From Fibrobacterota bacterium (lineage in GTDB: Bacteria; Fibrobacterota; Chitinivibrionia; Chitinivibrionales; Chitinispirillaceae), in assembly GCA_023436205.1 (NCBI GenBank), contig JAEZKC010000045.1, positions 1 to 64,000 on the forward strand: a stretch of 64,000 nucleotides of DNA, in the 5' to 3' direction. The translations under genes and the position numbers were made by a program. This document shows positions 28,487-38,400 of this stretch, piece after piece. Below the pieces are notes generated by a model. The model saw only the letters and a program-made list of their open reading frames with translations, was not told where the DNA came from and searched no databases. The first letter of the stretch is position 1. Each line of letters starts with the position of its first letter.

Positions 28487-28573
28487 ACCTGACCCCCTTA
28501 GGCACCATCAGCAGTCGCGAGTAGGCGCTCCGGCAGTAACCCAATCCGTAAGGATGGGCGAATCTGATCCAGG

Positions 28574-28976
28574 GAGGATTACCCTTCGACTCCGGCGGAC
28601 CTACGCTCTGGGTGAGCGGAACGGGACAGCGTCGAATGAAAAACACATTCCGATTCTTAATCGTGCAGTCTCTTTGATACTCTATCGCGACATCAGTACC
28701 CTCCTTAACAGTCGGGGTACTGCCTGACTCTCTACCGCAGTGAGGATTACCCTTCGACTCCGGCGGACCTACGCTCTGGGTGAGCGGAGCGGGGCAGCGT
28801 CGAATAAAAGACACATTCCAATTTCTAATTGTGCAGTCTCTTTGATACTCTATCGCGACATCAGTACCCTCCTTAACAGTCGGGGTACTGCCTGACTCTC
28901 AACAGCAGTGAGGATTACCCTTCGACTCCGGCGGACCTACGCTCTGGGTGAGCGGAACGGGGCAGCGTCGAATAAA
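28574..28976. repeat. 168-bp tandem repeat, two full copies and a partial third
   Basis: Units start at 28574, 28742 and 28910, exactly 168 bases apart; the third is cut after about 67 bases. Each begins GAGGATTACCCTTCGACTCC and contains a partial palindrome TTCGAC..GTCGAA and, in the full copies, a hairpin CAGTACCC..GGGTACTG (28694-28722 and 28862-28890). Copies differ by only a few substitutions. The frames overlapping the block are repeat shadows. The CCCTTCGACxxxG..CTCxGGGTGAGCGG core resembles widespread REP-type intergenic repeats. Confidence 0.9.
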
Positions 28977-29007
28977 AACAAACTTCCCATTCCTTTATAA
29001 TATGCGA

Positions 29008-32000
29008 TTATAAGTAGGCTTTCACCTGAAGAGAAAAGACGTGGATCACATCACCGAATTCCGTTGCACCCAGCTCTTTGGTGATTTCTGCGCGGTACAC
29101 CCCGCTCAGGTTAAAATGCTTTCCCGCTTGAATATCTGCGAAAAGTGACAGGTTATGGTTAACACCGGAAGAGTGCCCCCCTGCAATGCGATAGTCAAGC
29201 TGCCCCGAAACGGGCACGTAGGAAAAAGTGTAGGACAGCTCAGCCATCCCCTTGAGAGCCGGTCGCCAGACAATTCCCGGTTTCAACTGGAAATAGATGC
29301 TGCTGTCAGATGGTGCCGGGGTTGATCCGTTTTGAATCCCGAAGATTCGACCCCCCTTTTCCCGAAGATAGAACTCCAGTTCGCTTGTAGGTTGAAAGCT
29401 TTGCACCAGTTCCAACCCAAGATCCTTAATGTGCTCATTGTCCGCATAACTGGTTGAATCTTCTCGATTTATGGTGATGTATCGCGGTTCGGCGCTCAGT
29501 AACAGTTTGTCGGTTTTTCTCTCAGCTTTCAGGCCGGTTTCAAAAGCACTTTCACGACGCCCTCTGAGAACTTTGAGTTGAGGGAGCGCGTAAATCCTTG
29601 CACGATAAGGACTTTTGGGGATCTGCCACTCTATTTCCTGACGGTAGGAAAGATCGGCATAGAGAAGGTCGGTAACACTGCCGCTGTCTGAAAAAGTGGA
29701 GGGAAAAAGGGAGAGAAGCCCCGGTATCCTGGTAGCGAAGCGACGGTTCTGTGCATTCACGTGCTCATCCAAAAGCAGCGTTCCGTTCCAGGACAGGTCT
29801 CCAAGTATACCCTTTACCTTTTTAATGGGTCTGAAATTCCAGTCTCCTTCAAATGAAGTTTTACGAACCTTAGTAGTGGATGTATTGTCATAAATTTCAA
29901 TCTCTTCCACGATATGATCTCCGTTGAGACTGGGGACGAATTCCCGCGTGAGCGAGTCGTAAGCATGGGTTCCCAGGTTCTTTCCCACGTAGATGATTTT
30001 CTGTTCAAAACGGGATGCAAGTTCCTGATTTGTACGGTATTCCTGCCGTGATGAGAATCCGCTGTTTTGAGGGAGAATTTCACTGAGAAGCGACATCAGA
30101 AAAGTGGAGGAGGAGCTGCTGCCGAAAGTTTGGGTTTTATAATATTTGCTGTCGCCGCTCAAGGTCCATCCGGAAAGAGGTTCAACAGAAATCCCCTGAT
30201 TCCAGGTCAGCGCATAGCCGGTGTCTACAGATCCGGGAAAGCTGTTTCCCTTCCTAAATTGTGATGCGATAAGGGATTGCCTCAAATTCAGCGGGCGAAA
30301 GAGCAGATCCGCATTGCCGGAAAGTTGACCTCCGCCCATGCCGGAAGTATCCTGTCGCCATTCGTCATTATACCCCACTGAAGCCTCCAGTTGAGATACC
30401 GGTCTGGCGGTGATTTTTCCAAAGCGACGATAGCTGAACCGAAGATCTGAGAGGTGATGCCTGAAAGCGGACATTCCCATGGACAGGGCCAGCTTATCTT
30501 TGAGTAAGGAGAGGTTTATATCCCCAGAGACCTTTTCAGTTTCAGCCAGAGAGTCCTTAAGTGTTTGTCCTAGACTGATTTGCGTGGTTAATCCCTTCAT
30601 AATGGTGGCTCCTGCTGCAGATTCCCAGCTCTGGAACTGGTGCGCCTCCTGTGCGCGGGAGGAATCCTGAATATCCCACCCGGATTTCCGTTCAAAATCG
30701 GATATGATCTCATTGGTGAAAAGTCGGGATCTGAATCTGTAATCCAAGTCCCACCAAAGACTTAGCTTATCCGGCCGCCTTTGTCCCGCCTGCAGTTTAA
30801 GAACTGCCGCAGAGGAACGGTTGTCATCATCATCGAGGGGGGAGAAGAGGTTTTGATCCAAGTCCTTGCCGGCTACATTTATAGATGCCTTGAATGACGG
30901 TAGTTTCAAGCGGGCTTCGATCTCTCCGGCAGTCTCTCTTCGAGGTGCGGGGAGCGGCGCCAGCGCCGAATAATGTCCCTGCCCGGGGCCAGTGTATCGG
31001 TAAACGTAATCTCTGTGATATATAGAAGAATCAATGTCATAGTCCGATCCTGCAGTCCCCTGTTCGGAGCGGGTGAACCAGACAGTGTAGAATTCACGGG
31101 TACTGTCGGGACTGAGCGGGTTATAGGGGGTATACACAAAGATGGTGTCACCCGAAGTGCTTAGAGTCTTGCGGTATAGCGGGTAAAGGGCGCTCATACT
31201 GGCCACATCATTGTGGTGAACCGATCTGGAGGTGGGCGTGAGGTATCCCTTGCTGTCTCCGGCACTACGCAACATCTCCCTATCTTGTGATGTGACAGTG
31301 AGTTCTATCGGTTGATCTTTGTTGTCGCTCTCATTCCAGAGGACTCCCTTCACCGAAAAAACTGAATCAGAGGTGGAATAGGAAGCTGCTGCCCCGGTGA
31401 AACTTCTCTGGTAGTCGAAAGTCTTGTATTCATACTCTATTCTGATGAAATCATCCTGCCTGATAAGTATCTTGGGATTGAAAGTGATGGTTCCCAAATC
31501 ATAGTCGACTCTGAAATCTTTATCAAGCCCCTCCTCCATCTCTGTGCCGTTAACCCGAACTCTCACAGTTCCATTAATGGGCGAGATGAACCCTGCTTCA
31601 CCCTTTCCGCTCAGGTAATAGGGACCCTGCACGCCATCTCGGCCTTTTTGTGTTTCCACAGTGTAGCTTCCACCGGAAAACGATCCGAAAGCACTGACTG
31701 AGGTCCCTCTGGGTGTTACTGAAGCGGATATCCCCTTGATTTTCTTCTGGCCTGACAGGATTCCCTTCACTGGCCATTGTGCGATCTGGTCTCCTGCACT
31801 GATAGAAAAACTCGGATTTGTGAGGGTGACGTACACCATATCGAAGTCACTGATTTCTCTGGTGGATCCCTCAAGAGATGAGCCCTGGTCAGTAAGGTGG
31901 GCGCTCAGCTCTGTCCCGGGGCGAATCTCTCCACCGATCATCACTTCAAGACCCTGCTCAAGATTGATCTCGCCAAGACTTCCCACTGAGACTCCGAATG

Positions 32001-32346
32001 ACTTGTACCCGGAGATACTTAAATTGCTGTTATCGTCCTTAAATAAAGGAGTTAGGGAGTCCTCTGGAATCTGCAGCAGAGTATCTGTGGATCGAATGAA
32101 TCGGGGAGTATAGAGCGAATAGACCTTGGGAATTCCCTGAAACGAGGTCCGATAACTGACTTTGATTGCCATGCCGCTGTCGAGCGGTGTGGAAAACAGG
32201 ATACTGTTGCGTGATGGAACGTAGGTGTATGGTGGAATGAATAGTGCACTGTCCAGCGGAACAAGTTCTATGGAGGAGGTGTCCACAAACGCGCTTCCAA
32301 GGCTGTAAGGCCCTGGTCCGCCATCACTTACGATGACAGTGTCCAC
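29008..32346 (-). CDS. very large SprA-like outer-membrane beta-barrel protein
   Basis: At least 1112 residues. The N-terminal third shows the pattern of SprA-related proteins: ISGYKSFGVSVGSLGEINLE, a QGL.V.I.GEI strand, AHLTDQGSSLEGSTREISDF and DMVYVTLTNPSFSISAGDQ. It then has a VRVNGTEMEEGLDKDFRVDY / DLGTITFNPK segment with IRIEYEYKTF. The rest alternates short amphipathic strands and ends in an aromatic strand (VFSLQVKAYL), typical of an outer-membrane barrel. A convincing signal peptide (FAFLIICVATFSAFSLS) lies in frame upstream of the GTG at 32346. It would begin at about 32412, where the codon is ATC, so no standard start is available. SprA forms the type IX translocon; whether this relative does so is unknown. 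Confidence 0.7.
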   Translation of the reverse strand: MDTVIVSDGGPGPYSLGSAFVDTSSIELVPLDSALFIPPYTYVPSRNSILFSTPLDSGMAIKVSYRTSFQGIPKVYSLYTPRFIRSTDTLLQIPEDSLTPLFKDDNSNLSISGYKSFGVSVGSLGEINLEQGLEVMIGGEIRPGTELSAHLTDQGSSLEGSTREISDFDMVYVTLTNPSFSISAGDQIAQWPVKGILSGQKKIKGISASVTPRGTSVSAFGSFSGGSYTVETQKGRDGVQGPYYLSGKGEAGFISPINGTVRVRVNGTEMEEGLDKDFRVDYDLGTITFNPKILIRQDDFIRIEYEYKTFDYQRSFTGAAASYSTSDSVFSVKGVLWNESDNKDQPIELTVTSQDREMLRSAGDSKGYLTPTSRSVHHNDVASMSALYPLYRKTLSTSGDTIFVYTPYNPLSPDSTREFYTVWFTRSEQGTAGSDYDIDSSIYHRDYVYRYTGPGQGHYSALAPLPAPRRETAGEIEARLKLPSFKASINVAGKDLDQNLFSPLDDDDNRSSAAVLKLQAGQRRPDKLSLWWDLDYRFRSRLFTNEIISDFERKSGWDIQDSSRAQEAHQFQSWESAAGATIMKGLTTQISLGQTLKDSLAETEKVSGDINLSLLKDKLALSMGMSAFRHHLSDLRFSYRRFGKITARPVSQLEASVGYNDEWRQDTSGMGGGQLSGNADLLFRPLNLRQSLIASQFRKGNSFPGSVDTGYALTWNQGISVEPLSGWTLSGDSKYYKTQTFGSSSSSTFLMSLLSEILPQNSGFSSRQEYRTNQELASRFEQKIIYVGKNLGTHAYDSLTREFVPSLNGDHIVEEIEIYDNTSTTKVRKTSFEGDWNFRPIKKVKGILGDLSWNGTLLLDEHVNAQNRRFATRIPGLLSLFPSTFSDSGSVTDLLYADLSYRQEIEWQIPKSPYRARIYALPQLKVLRGRRESAFETGLKAERKTDKLLLSAEPRYITINREDSTSYADNEHIKDLGLELVQSFQPTSELEFYLREKGGRIFGIQNGSTPAPSDSSIYFQLKPGIVWRPALKGMAELSYTFSYVPVSGQLDYRIAGGHSSGVNHNLSLFADIQAGKHFNLSGVYRAEITKELGATEFGDVIHVFSLQVKAYL

Positions 32347-32671
32347 CGAAAGAGAAAAGGCGGAAAAGGTGGCAACGCAAATAATGAGAAAAGCAAAATT
32401 TGAGGACCTGATAGATGAAACCTCGCCTTCATTGAACAGAGGGTACTTATTATATAAATATGATTCCTGCGAGGCGGGTTTGCAGAAATATGGGGGGAGG
32501 AGGTGATAGATGAGGCGTTAAAAGATTGAGGAGCAACTCAATCAGACCGAGTTTTCTGAAGGGGAACAGGTGTATGAATGCCCCTGAGGTTTTATATTAA
32601 TCTTATGATCGACTGCATGGAAAAAATAACGATTCATAGCACTCATCTCCAGCTTTATGTAATTTGATAAT

Positions 32672-34465
32672 ATGAACCAGACTATTATCAGTAAAGTGGA
32701 CCGGAAAAGTGGCTTTTGGCTGTTCCTGTTGAGTGTATGTCTTTGTGCAGAAATCGGAAACTTCGATGCAAGGACTTTCGAGCAGGAAATGCTCCCTTAC
32801 GTTTTGTCCAGAACTCAAAAAAATAGAGGTCTGGCGAAAACGCAGTCCATTAAGTTTCCTTCTCAGGCACAGCTCTTCAAAGTATCTGCCCTGTGGAAAG
32901 GACTGTCATTCGATTTCAAAGCCGCCTATATGGCATCAGTTGAAATCCCCGCAGGATTAAGAATGTACCGTTCGCCCGGATATGGAATCGAAATCTACTA
33001 TACCATCTATGGTATCGATGCTGTAGACAGTACCGATACATGGGGGTGCAGTTCGGTTGACTGGCGCATGCGTTTGCATCAGCCCAATGCTGTACCTGAC
33101 TACATAGATGAAGTTGCATGGGCTGTAGATAGTGCCTGGAGCATGGAGGTGGTCCGGTTCGGGTTCAAAGCTCCCTACGGAGCTATTTCCGCCGATTATC
33201 CTTCGTTTAAATACAAAATTCAGGTTGAGGACAGGGGCGAAAACTACGGGCTGACTTATTTTGCCGGTCTGGTGGAGGGGGAAACGGGGGCCAGAAGTTT
33301 ACTTACCATCAGAAACCAATGGGAGGGCTGGGATATTAACGACATCGTTGACTATGAATCACACCCTGAAAAAGCAATTCGTATCACATGTGCCCACGAG
33401 TTGTTCCATGCTGTTCAGTTCGCGATGGTTCATAATGTTATTGACAATGTATTCCTCGACCAATTTCCGATATCCTGGCTTGAAGCGACTTCCACCCTCA
33501 TGGAAGACCTCGTGTTTGACAGCGTAAATGACTACACTCAATACCTGTCTGCCTATTTTAACAATCCTGCCACGTTCAGCTTTCTCAGTCAAAACACTAA
33601 TTATAATCCGTATACGAATAGCGTACTTGCTCTTTTTCTCTACCATGCGTCGGCTAGAGGTATTGATATTATAAAAGACATTTTTGAATCCAATTACAGT
33701 GCAGTATCATCTATCAATATTTTGCTTGAGAAGGCCTCTGTCAGTTCAGGTACAACCTGGCCGGATCTGCTGAATCGGTTTCACACGGAGTCTTTTTTCA
33801 CTGGAAATCGGGCGGATTCCAGGTTTTTCGTGCCGGATTCCCCAATACTTGAGGAAATGAGCTATCTGAAAGGGAACTGTAAACTTGGGATCACTTCGAC
33901 CAAGGCTATCATTCCTTTTGGAATGAGGACTTTTTCATTACTCAGGCCCGCAGACCTGAACAATAACACTCTGCAGGTACGCTGCACGCTGAACGGAACA
34001 ACTTCTGGAATGAAGACCGTTTTAAGATTGATCCTCACCGGTGGAGAAAAGGATACGATCATCAGCTCTGCAGACATAAATCCGGGTTCAGCCGTCATAT
34101 CTACAGCCTGGGGTGATTATACTGAAGCAATCGCGGTTGTTACGAATGGAAACTATGATTTTAGCATTTCAGTTAGTATTCTTTTCAGTGATGAGCCGAT
34201 TACGTCTGCACAGAATCTCCGGTTGTTCAATACTGATTCTTCTCCGCGCACCCGAATCACTTTTCGAAGGAATGCTATCGTGGTCCCTAACGGAATCTGT
34301 TCTGTCAAACTATATACTGTCACCGGTCGACTCTTATATGCGGAGAATATTGCCGGACCAGCCGTTTATGAACTTTTTAATAGCAGAAATGTTACGAAAG
34401 GTGAATATTTTGTTAGAGTACAATGGAAAGATGATTGCATCGAGAAGAGAATTGTGAACTGGTAA
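32672..34465 (+). CDS. secreted MXAN_6640-type metalloprotease with Por-type C-terminal domain
   Basis: A predicted secreted zinc metallopeptidase of 597 residues. After a signal peptide (GFWLFLLSVCLCAEIGNFDA) and a propeptide-like region, the zinc motif HELFHAVQF (HExxH) occurs in RITCAHELFHAVQFAMVHN. It is followed by SWLEATSTLMEDLVFDSVND, which supplies the downstream Glu expected in MXAN_6640-family proteases. The C-terminal 80 residues (CSVKLYTVTGRLLYAENIAG, then VTKGEYFVRVQWKD) resemble a type IX sorting domain. The ribosome binding site is weak. It diverges from the SprA-like gene across a gap of about 325 bases in which I see no other gene. Confidence 0.8.
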   Translation: MNQTIISKVDRKSGFWLFLLSVCLCAEIGNFDARTFEQEMLPYVLSRTQKNRGLAKTQSIKFPSQAQLFKVSALWKGLSFDFKAAYMASVEIPAGLRMYRSPGYGIEIYYTIYGIDAVDSTDTWGCSSVDWRMRLHQPNAVPDYIDEVAWAVDSAWSMEVVRFGFKAPYGAISADYPSFKYKIQVEDRGENYGLTYFAGLVEGETGARSLLTIRNQWEGWDINDIVDYESHPEKAIRITCAHELFHAVQFAMVHNVIDNVFLDQFPISWLEATSTLMEDLVFDSVNDYTQYLSAYFNNPATFSFLSQNTNYNPYTNSVLALFLYHASARGIDIIKDIFESNYSAVSSINILLEKASVSSGTTWPDLLNRFHTESFFTGNRADSRFFVPDSPILEEMSYLKGNCKLGITSTKAIIPFGMRTFSLLRPADLNNNTLQVRCTLNGTTSGMKTVLRLILTGGEKDTIISSADINPGSAVISTAWGDYTEAIAVVTNGNYDFSISVSILFSDEPITSAQNLRLFNTDSSPRTRITFRRNAIVVPNGICSVKLYTVTGRLLYAENIAGPAVYELFNSRNVTKGEYFVRVQWKDDCIEKRIVNW

Positions 34466-34506
34466 ACTGCTCAATCTGCGTAATAATAGAGTTTTAAGAA
34501 CTTTTA

Positions 34507-34771
34507 TAACGGCGAAGACGCCTCTCAGGTCACCCGCCTTGTCCCCCGCATTGGAACACTTACAAAGATAGTCATCAGAGTCTGTCAATCACGAATCTTC
34601 TCCGGATTTCCTTTGCATAAGATTTGCCTCTTTTTAGGCAGCATTGATCCGCATAAGAAAAACCGATAAAGGTTTTTCTCAAAAGACGTGATGATAGACT
34701 CCGATGACTATTTTCAAAAAGCTTTTCTGCGAGAAATGGAACCGGTGAACTATAAGGCGTCTTCGCCGTTA
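34507..34771. mobile_element. 265-bp MITE-like imperfect palindrome
   Basis: The ends are perfect 17-bp inverted repeats: TAACGGCGAAGACGCCT (34507-34523) and its reverse complement (34755-34771). Internally ATAGTCATCAGAGTCT and CGTGATGATAGACTCCGATG form another imperfect inverted pair. A central hairpin GAAAAACC-GATAAA-GGTTTTTC completes a nearly full-length fold. If the terminal TA pairs are target-site duplications, this fits a non-autonomous IS630/mariner-type element. It carries no gene. It lies between the metalloprotease gene and the giant gene. Confidence 0.7.
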
Positions 34772-35428
34772 ACAATTGTGTAAGTACATAGATAATGTAT
34801 AGCTAATGCATTCCATATATCAGAAATGATCAGGTATGACCATACTGCAAAATGGACAGGGGTGGCTATAGTAATCACCTCTCCTATAGATTAATTTAAA
34901 TTGTTTTTAGAGACCGAGAGTGAGAGCAATCTGTATGAGTTGTATACAGAACAAAACTCACGGTGTTCTAATAAAAAATTTCAGAACAATGTCCACTTCT
35001 GTGTGACTGAAACGTCTAATGATAATTACATTGTATGCTTTGTGGTGAATGTTTCATCTTGTAATGAAAATGTAATGAGGGGAATGTATTAAATCATTGA
35101 TTTCAATTGCCATGGTAAAGTTCGTGTGTTTATATTAGTAGATGATTCTCTGGTTTCCGCTTGTTTAATTATTCTTCCAGAGAGCCCATGGTTGGAAGTC
35201 TGCGATACGAATATTTAGCTCTTTTGGTACATAACTATTCTCTCATCGGCGAGTAACAGGCAGTATTAATTGCTTTTCTCGATTACAGAGTCCAGGAACT
35301 GGATTCTGAATTGTCTATTGTTGGGCGTTTTTTGTTGATAAATTTCAGGAGTTCAATTGTGAGATTCGGGTACATCATTATTGTGAATAGAAAACATCAT
35401 CATCATACACATCTCAGGAGTCTATAAA
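34772..35428 (+). other. long leader region of the giant surface-protein gene
   Basis: No convincing gene is seen in these 657 bases. They are AT-rich and hold a CAT tetramer at 35395-35406 and an AGGAG site at 35416-35420 that fixes the giant gene's start. A 63-codon frame starting with TTG at 34901 lacks a ribosome binding site and is not called. The length leaves room for an extended 5' untranslated region or several promoters. Confidence 0.4.
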
Positions 35429-38400
35429 ATGGCCAAGAGAAAAAACAAAAAGAATCGGATGGTAATCGAGAATCTGGAACAGCGTCTTCTGCTTGCCGGT
35501 GATGACGCCTTGTCAAATGTCGCAAATACCACAGACCCGTGGACATTTGGTACCGCCACCACAGTCTTGAATATGTCGGGGCACTACGAAATAGCGAATG
35601 TTACCACCGAAGCCAGCTTGAATAGAATTTTGACCGTTGAGATGAATAATGCCGGCGGTGAGGCGGGAACGGCCAGCGGATGGGATCTGCTTCGGGTCAA
35701 CAAGGTGAATATTACCGCTAAGAACGCCGGTTCATATTCTGTCAGCAATGGAAGCCTGGTGCATGATGCCGCCGGCCGCTACACTATTCGTCTGAAAAGC
35801 ATTGGGACTTTGAATACAGAGGGAACGCAAGCCAATCCCCAGACTTTTGATCCAATGAAGTCATACCGCTGGAAAGTGCTTGAAATGAATTCGGCCACTG
35901 CCACTGATGTGATCCAGATAAACGGGCAGAATGTTTCAGCCACCAATAAATTTGATGCCAGTGTATTTGTAGTGGATACTGCCGATTTCAAGATAAACGG
36001 AACACACTCCAATAGAAATGTTACTGGTGATCTGGAGGATGAGGACGATGGTGGTTTGGATATCCTCTTTGGCGGTCGCTTTACAGTGGAACTGGGTGAG
36101 GATAACCGCTCACTGTATGTTAACTACATCAGTCCGATCCAACCGGAAAGTACTGAAGTCCTTGCGGTAAGTGCCGGTGATGAACTGCTCTGGAATATTA
36201 ACGATGTCAACAACAATCGCCAGACTCTGACGGATGGTTCCTCAGGAGAGCTGAACAGAGTCGCCTATAACTCTTTCTTCTCTACCGAATATGAACAGTT
36301 TGGACATGACCAGTATGCGGGCATCAACTTTTCCGGAATCAGCACTGCGACTGCTGAGAACCCTTACACCATCAGAACCCGTACACTGGCTTCATCAAAG
36401 AATGCCTTGACACTCTATGGGGCAGGCAGTTTTGGTGCTCTGCACAACTTCGATTTCTCCCAACCTCATTCCTGGAAAATTGCCGGTACTGTCTCAAATC
36501 TTACAGTTCGCAGTGCAAACAACACATCGGCAGATGCCAATGTGAATATGACCAACGAACTGAACAGCCTCATCTCAGAGGGCAAAATCGTGCTGGACAC
36601 TTCCAACTTTATTGGAGTGAACATGGGCACATTGTCTGATGAGTTAAGCTTGGCGGTGCAAGATGGCAGTCTTGTTCTCAAGTATACGCCTAAATTCAGT
36701 GTCACTTCCGAGGCAAATTTTCGTACATCCTCAACTGTAAATCTGGCCACTAAAACCGGTGATGTAATCGAGCTTGATCTCACTCAATTTTTTGCGCAAG
36801 GGGCGACTGGATTTACTGTTGTCACCAGCACAGATGTAACTGGTTCAAATAATTTATACAGCAAAAGCGGTGAATTCAAACTGATTCAGAGTGGCACAAA
36901 TCTCTATTTTGCACCCTACATAACAGAAGAGATTGCCACCTCACTGCAGCAGCAGACAGATAGAGGATTTTTCGGTATTACAGAGTTCAAGGTCCGTGCC
37001 ACTGAGGGTACCACGCCGGTGGAAAAAGTGATTAAGGTGCGTGTTGACCCTGGTTTTGGCAGGTTATATCTGGAATCTTCGATTGGTCACAACGGGGCGA
37101 ATAAAACGGGTGATACAATAAAAGTCAAGCAACGTTTAAAATTCCTGGGAATGCCGGTTAGCAACGCCGCCTTCAATCAGACAAGTACTGGAATCAATGG
37201 TCCTACACTTAATCATAACAAGCATGCTCTGACTGATTATACTTCCATTTCTGTTGATGGAGTAAATCCGGGGAATTATGATGTGGATAGTAAGTTTTAC
37301 CAGGCACTTTGCATGTTCAATGCTATCGTTCAAGCTCATCATGACAGCATAAGTGACCCAAGTTACAGTATTCCCGATTCAACCCAAGGGGTCTACACTT
37401 ATGATGATTACAATTTTGGAGGAAGTTTTCAGAATTATGTAATCAAGAAAATTGACCCAAACAATGTATCAGATAAACTGTACCAGTGGTTGTCTTCTAC
37501 GAATGCTCCATTCTGGATGGAGGTGGTGGATCCGGATCTGAATATAAGTGGGGAGCGGGGTGAATTTTATTATTCAACCATGGGGTCCACCTATGGTGGT
37601 CCCGATACTATGCAGTCGGAACGCTTCGGAACAAACTGGATTGCCAATGCAATCTATTCTTCCACAAAGCAACTCGATGGTATAATGCGCGTTACCGGTC
37701 TTTCGTTAATCAATGGTGGAGATTCCAGTTTTCATAAAAACCATGAGAGCGGTTTAAGTATAGACATTTCAACTGGGGATACTGTTGAAGATGAGAAGAA
37801 AACTCGGATATTGGATGCATTTGGGGCTTTTTCGGGGAAAATAGGGCATAAACTTCTTGCCGGTGACAATTACATCCAGAATTCGGCTTATAGCAGCATA
37901 CATCGTTTCAACGACAAAAACGATCATTTCCATGTCGATATAACTATTCCCATCATAAACGACATGTTCTGGCGCCTTGAGGAAAAAGCATTTTACGAAT
38001 TGAAAAGTTTTCAATCTGAATACATAATCCATCGTAAAACAAATTACAAAAAGCTTCAGGGAGCTGATTCCTATCGTTTGCATTCTATAAATGGTAAGGT
38101 TCTGACCCAGGCTCAGCAGACCAGCTTCAGCGCGAACAATGAGCTGGCATTTGCTGGCGGCACTTTGAAAGTGATAAGTCAAGCAGATTTCCAGTCAACC
38201 GGCCGTTTCTATTTTTCAAATCTCGAAAACAGTGCCAGTAATGTTGAGATTGTATTTGAAGTAACAGATATTGATCCTCATCTCACATCCACAAATGCTC
38301 AGGCAAAGAATTTCAAATATCTCACAACCGTGGTCCTTGAAAGAAACGCTAAAGCACCGGTTTCCATGCCACAGCCCTCCAAGAGTGTCGGTGCCACCGT

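Noticed and set aside
28431..28814. Frames over the 168-bp repeat block
   Set aside because: Both strands give proteins that merely repeat with the DNA unit and have no ribosome binding site.
28574..28976. CRISPR-like array
   Set aside because: Units are 168 bp, contiguous and nearly identical throughout, with no unique spacers and no cas genes.
34901..35092. 63-codon TTG-started frame upstream of the giant gene
   Set aside because: No ribosome binding site and no recognisable feature; likely chance in AT-rich DNA.
35395..35406. CAT tetramer before the giant gene, as a phase-variation tract
   Set aside because: Only four units, and it lies upstream of the ribosome binding site, so slippage would not shift the frame.
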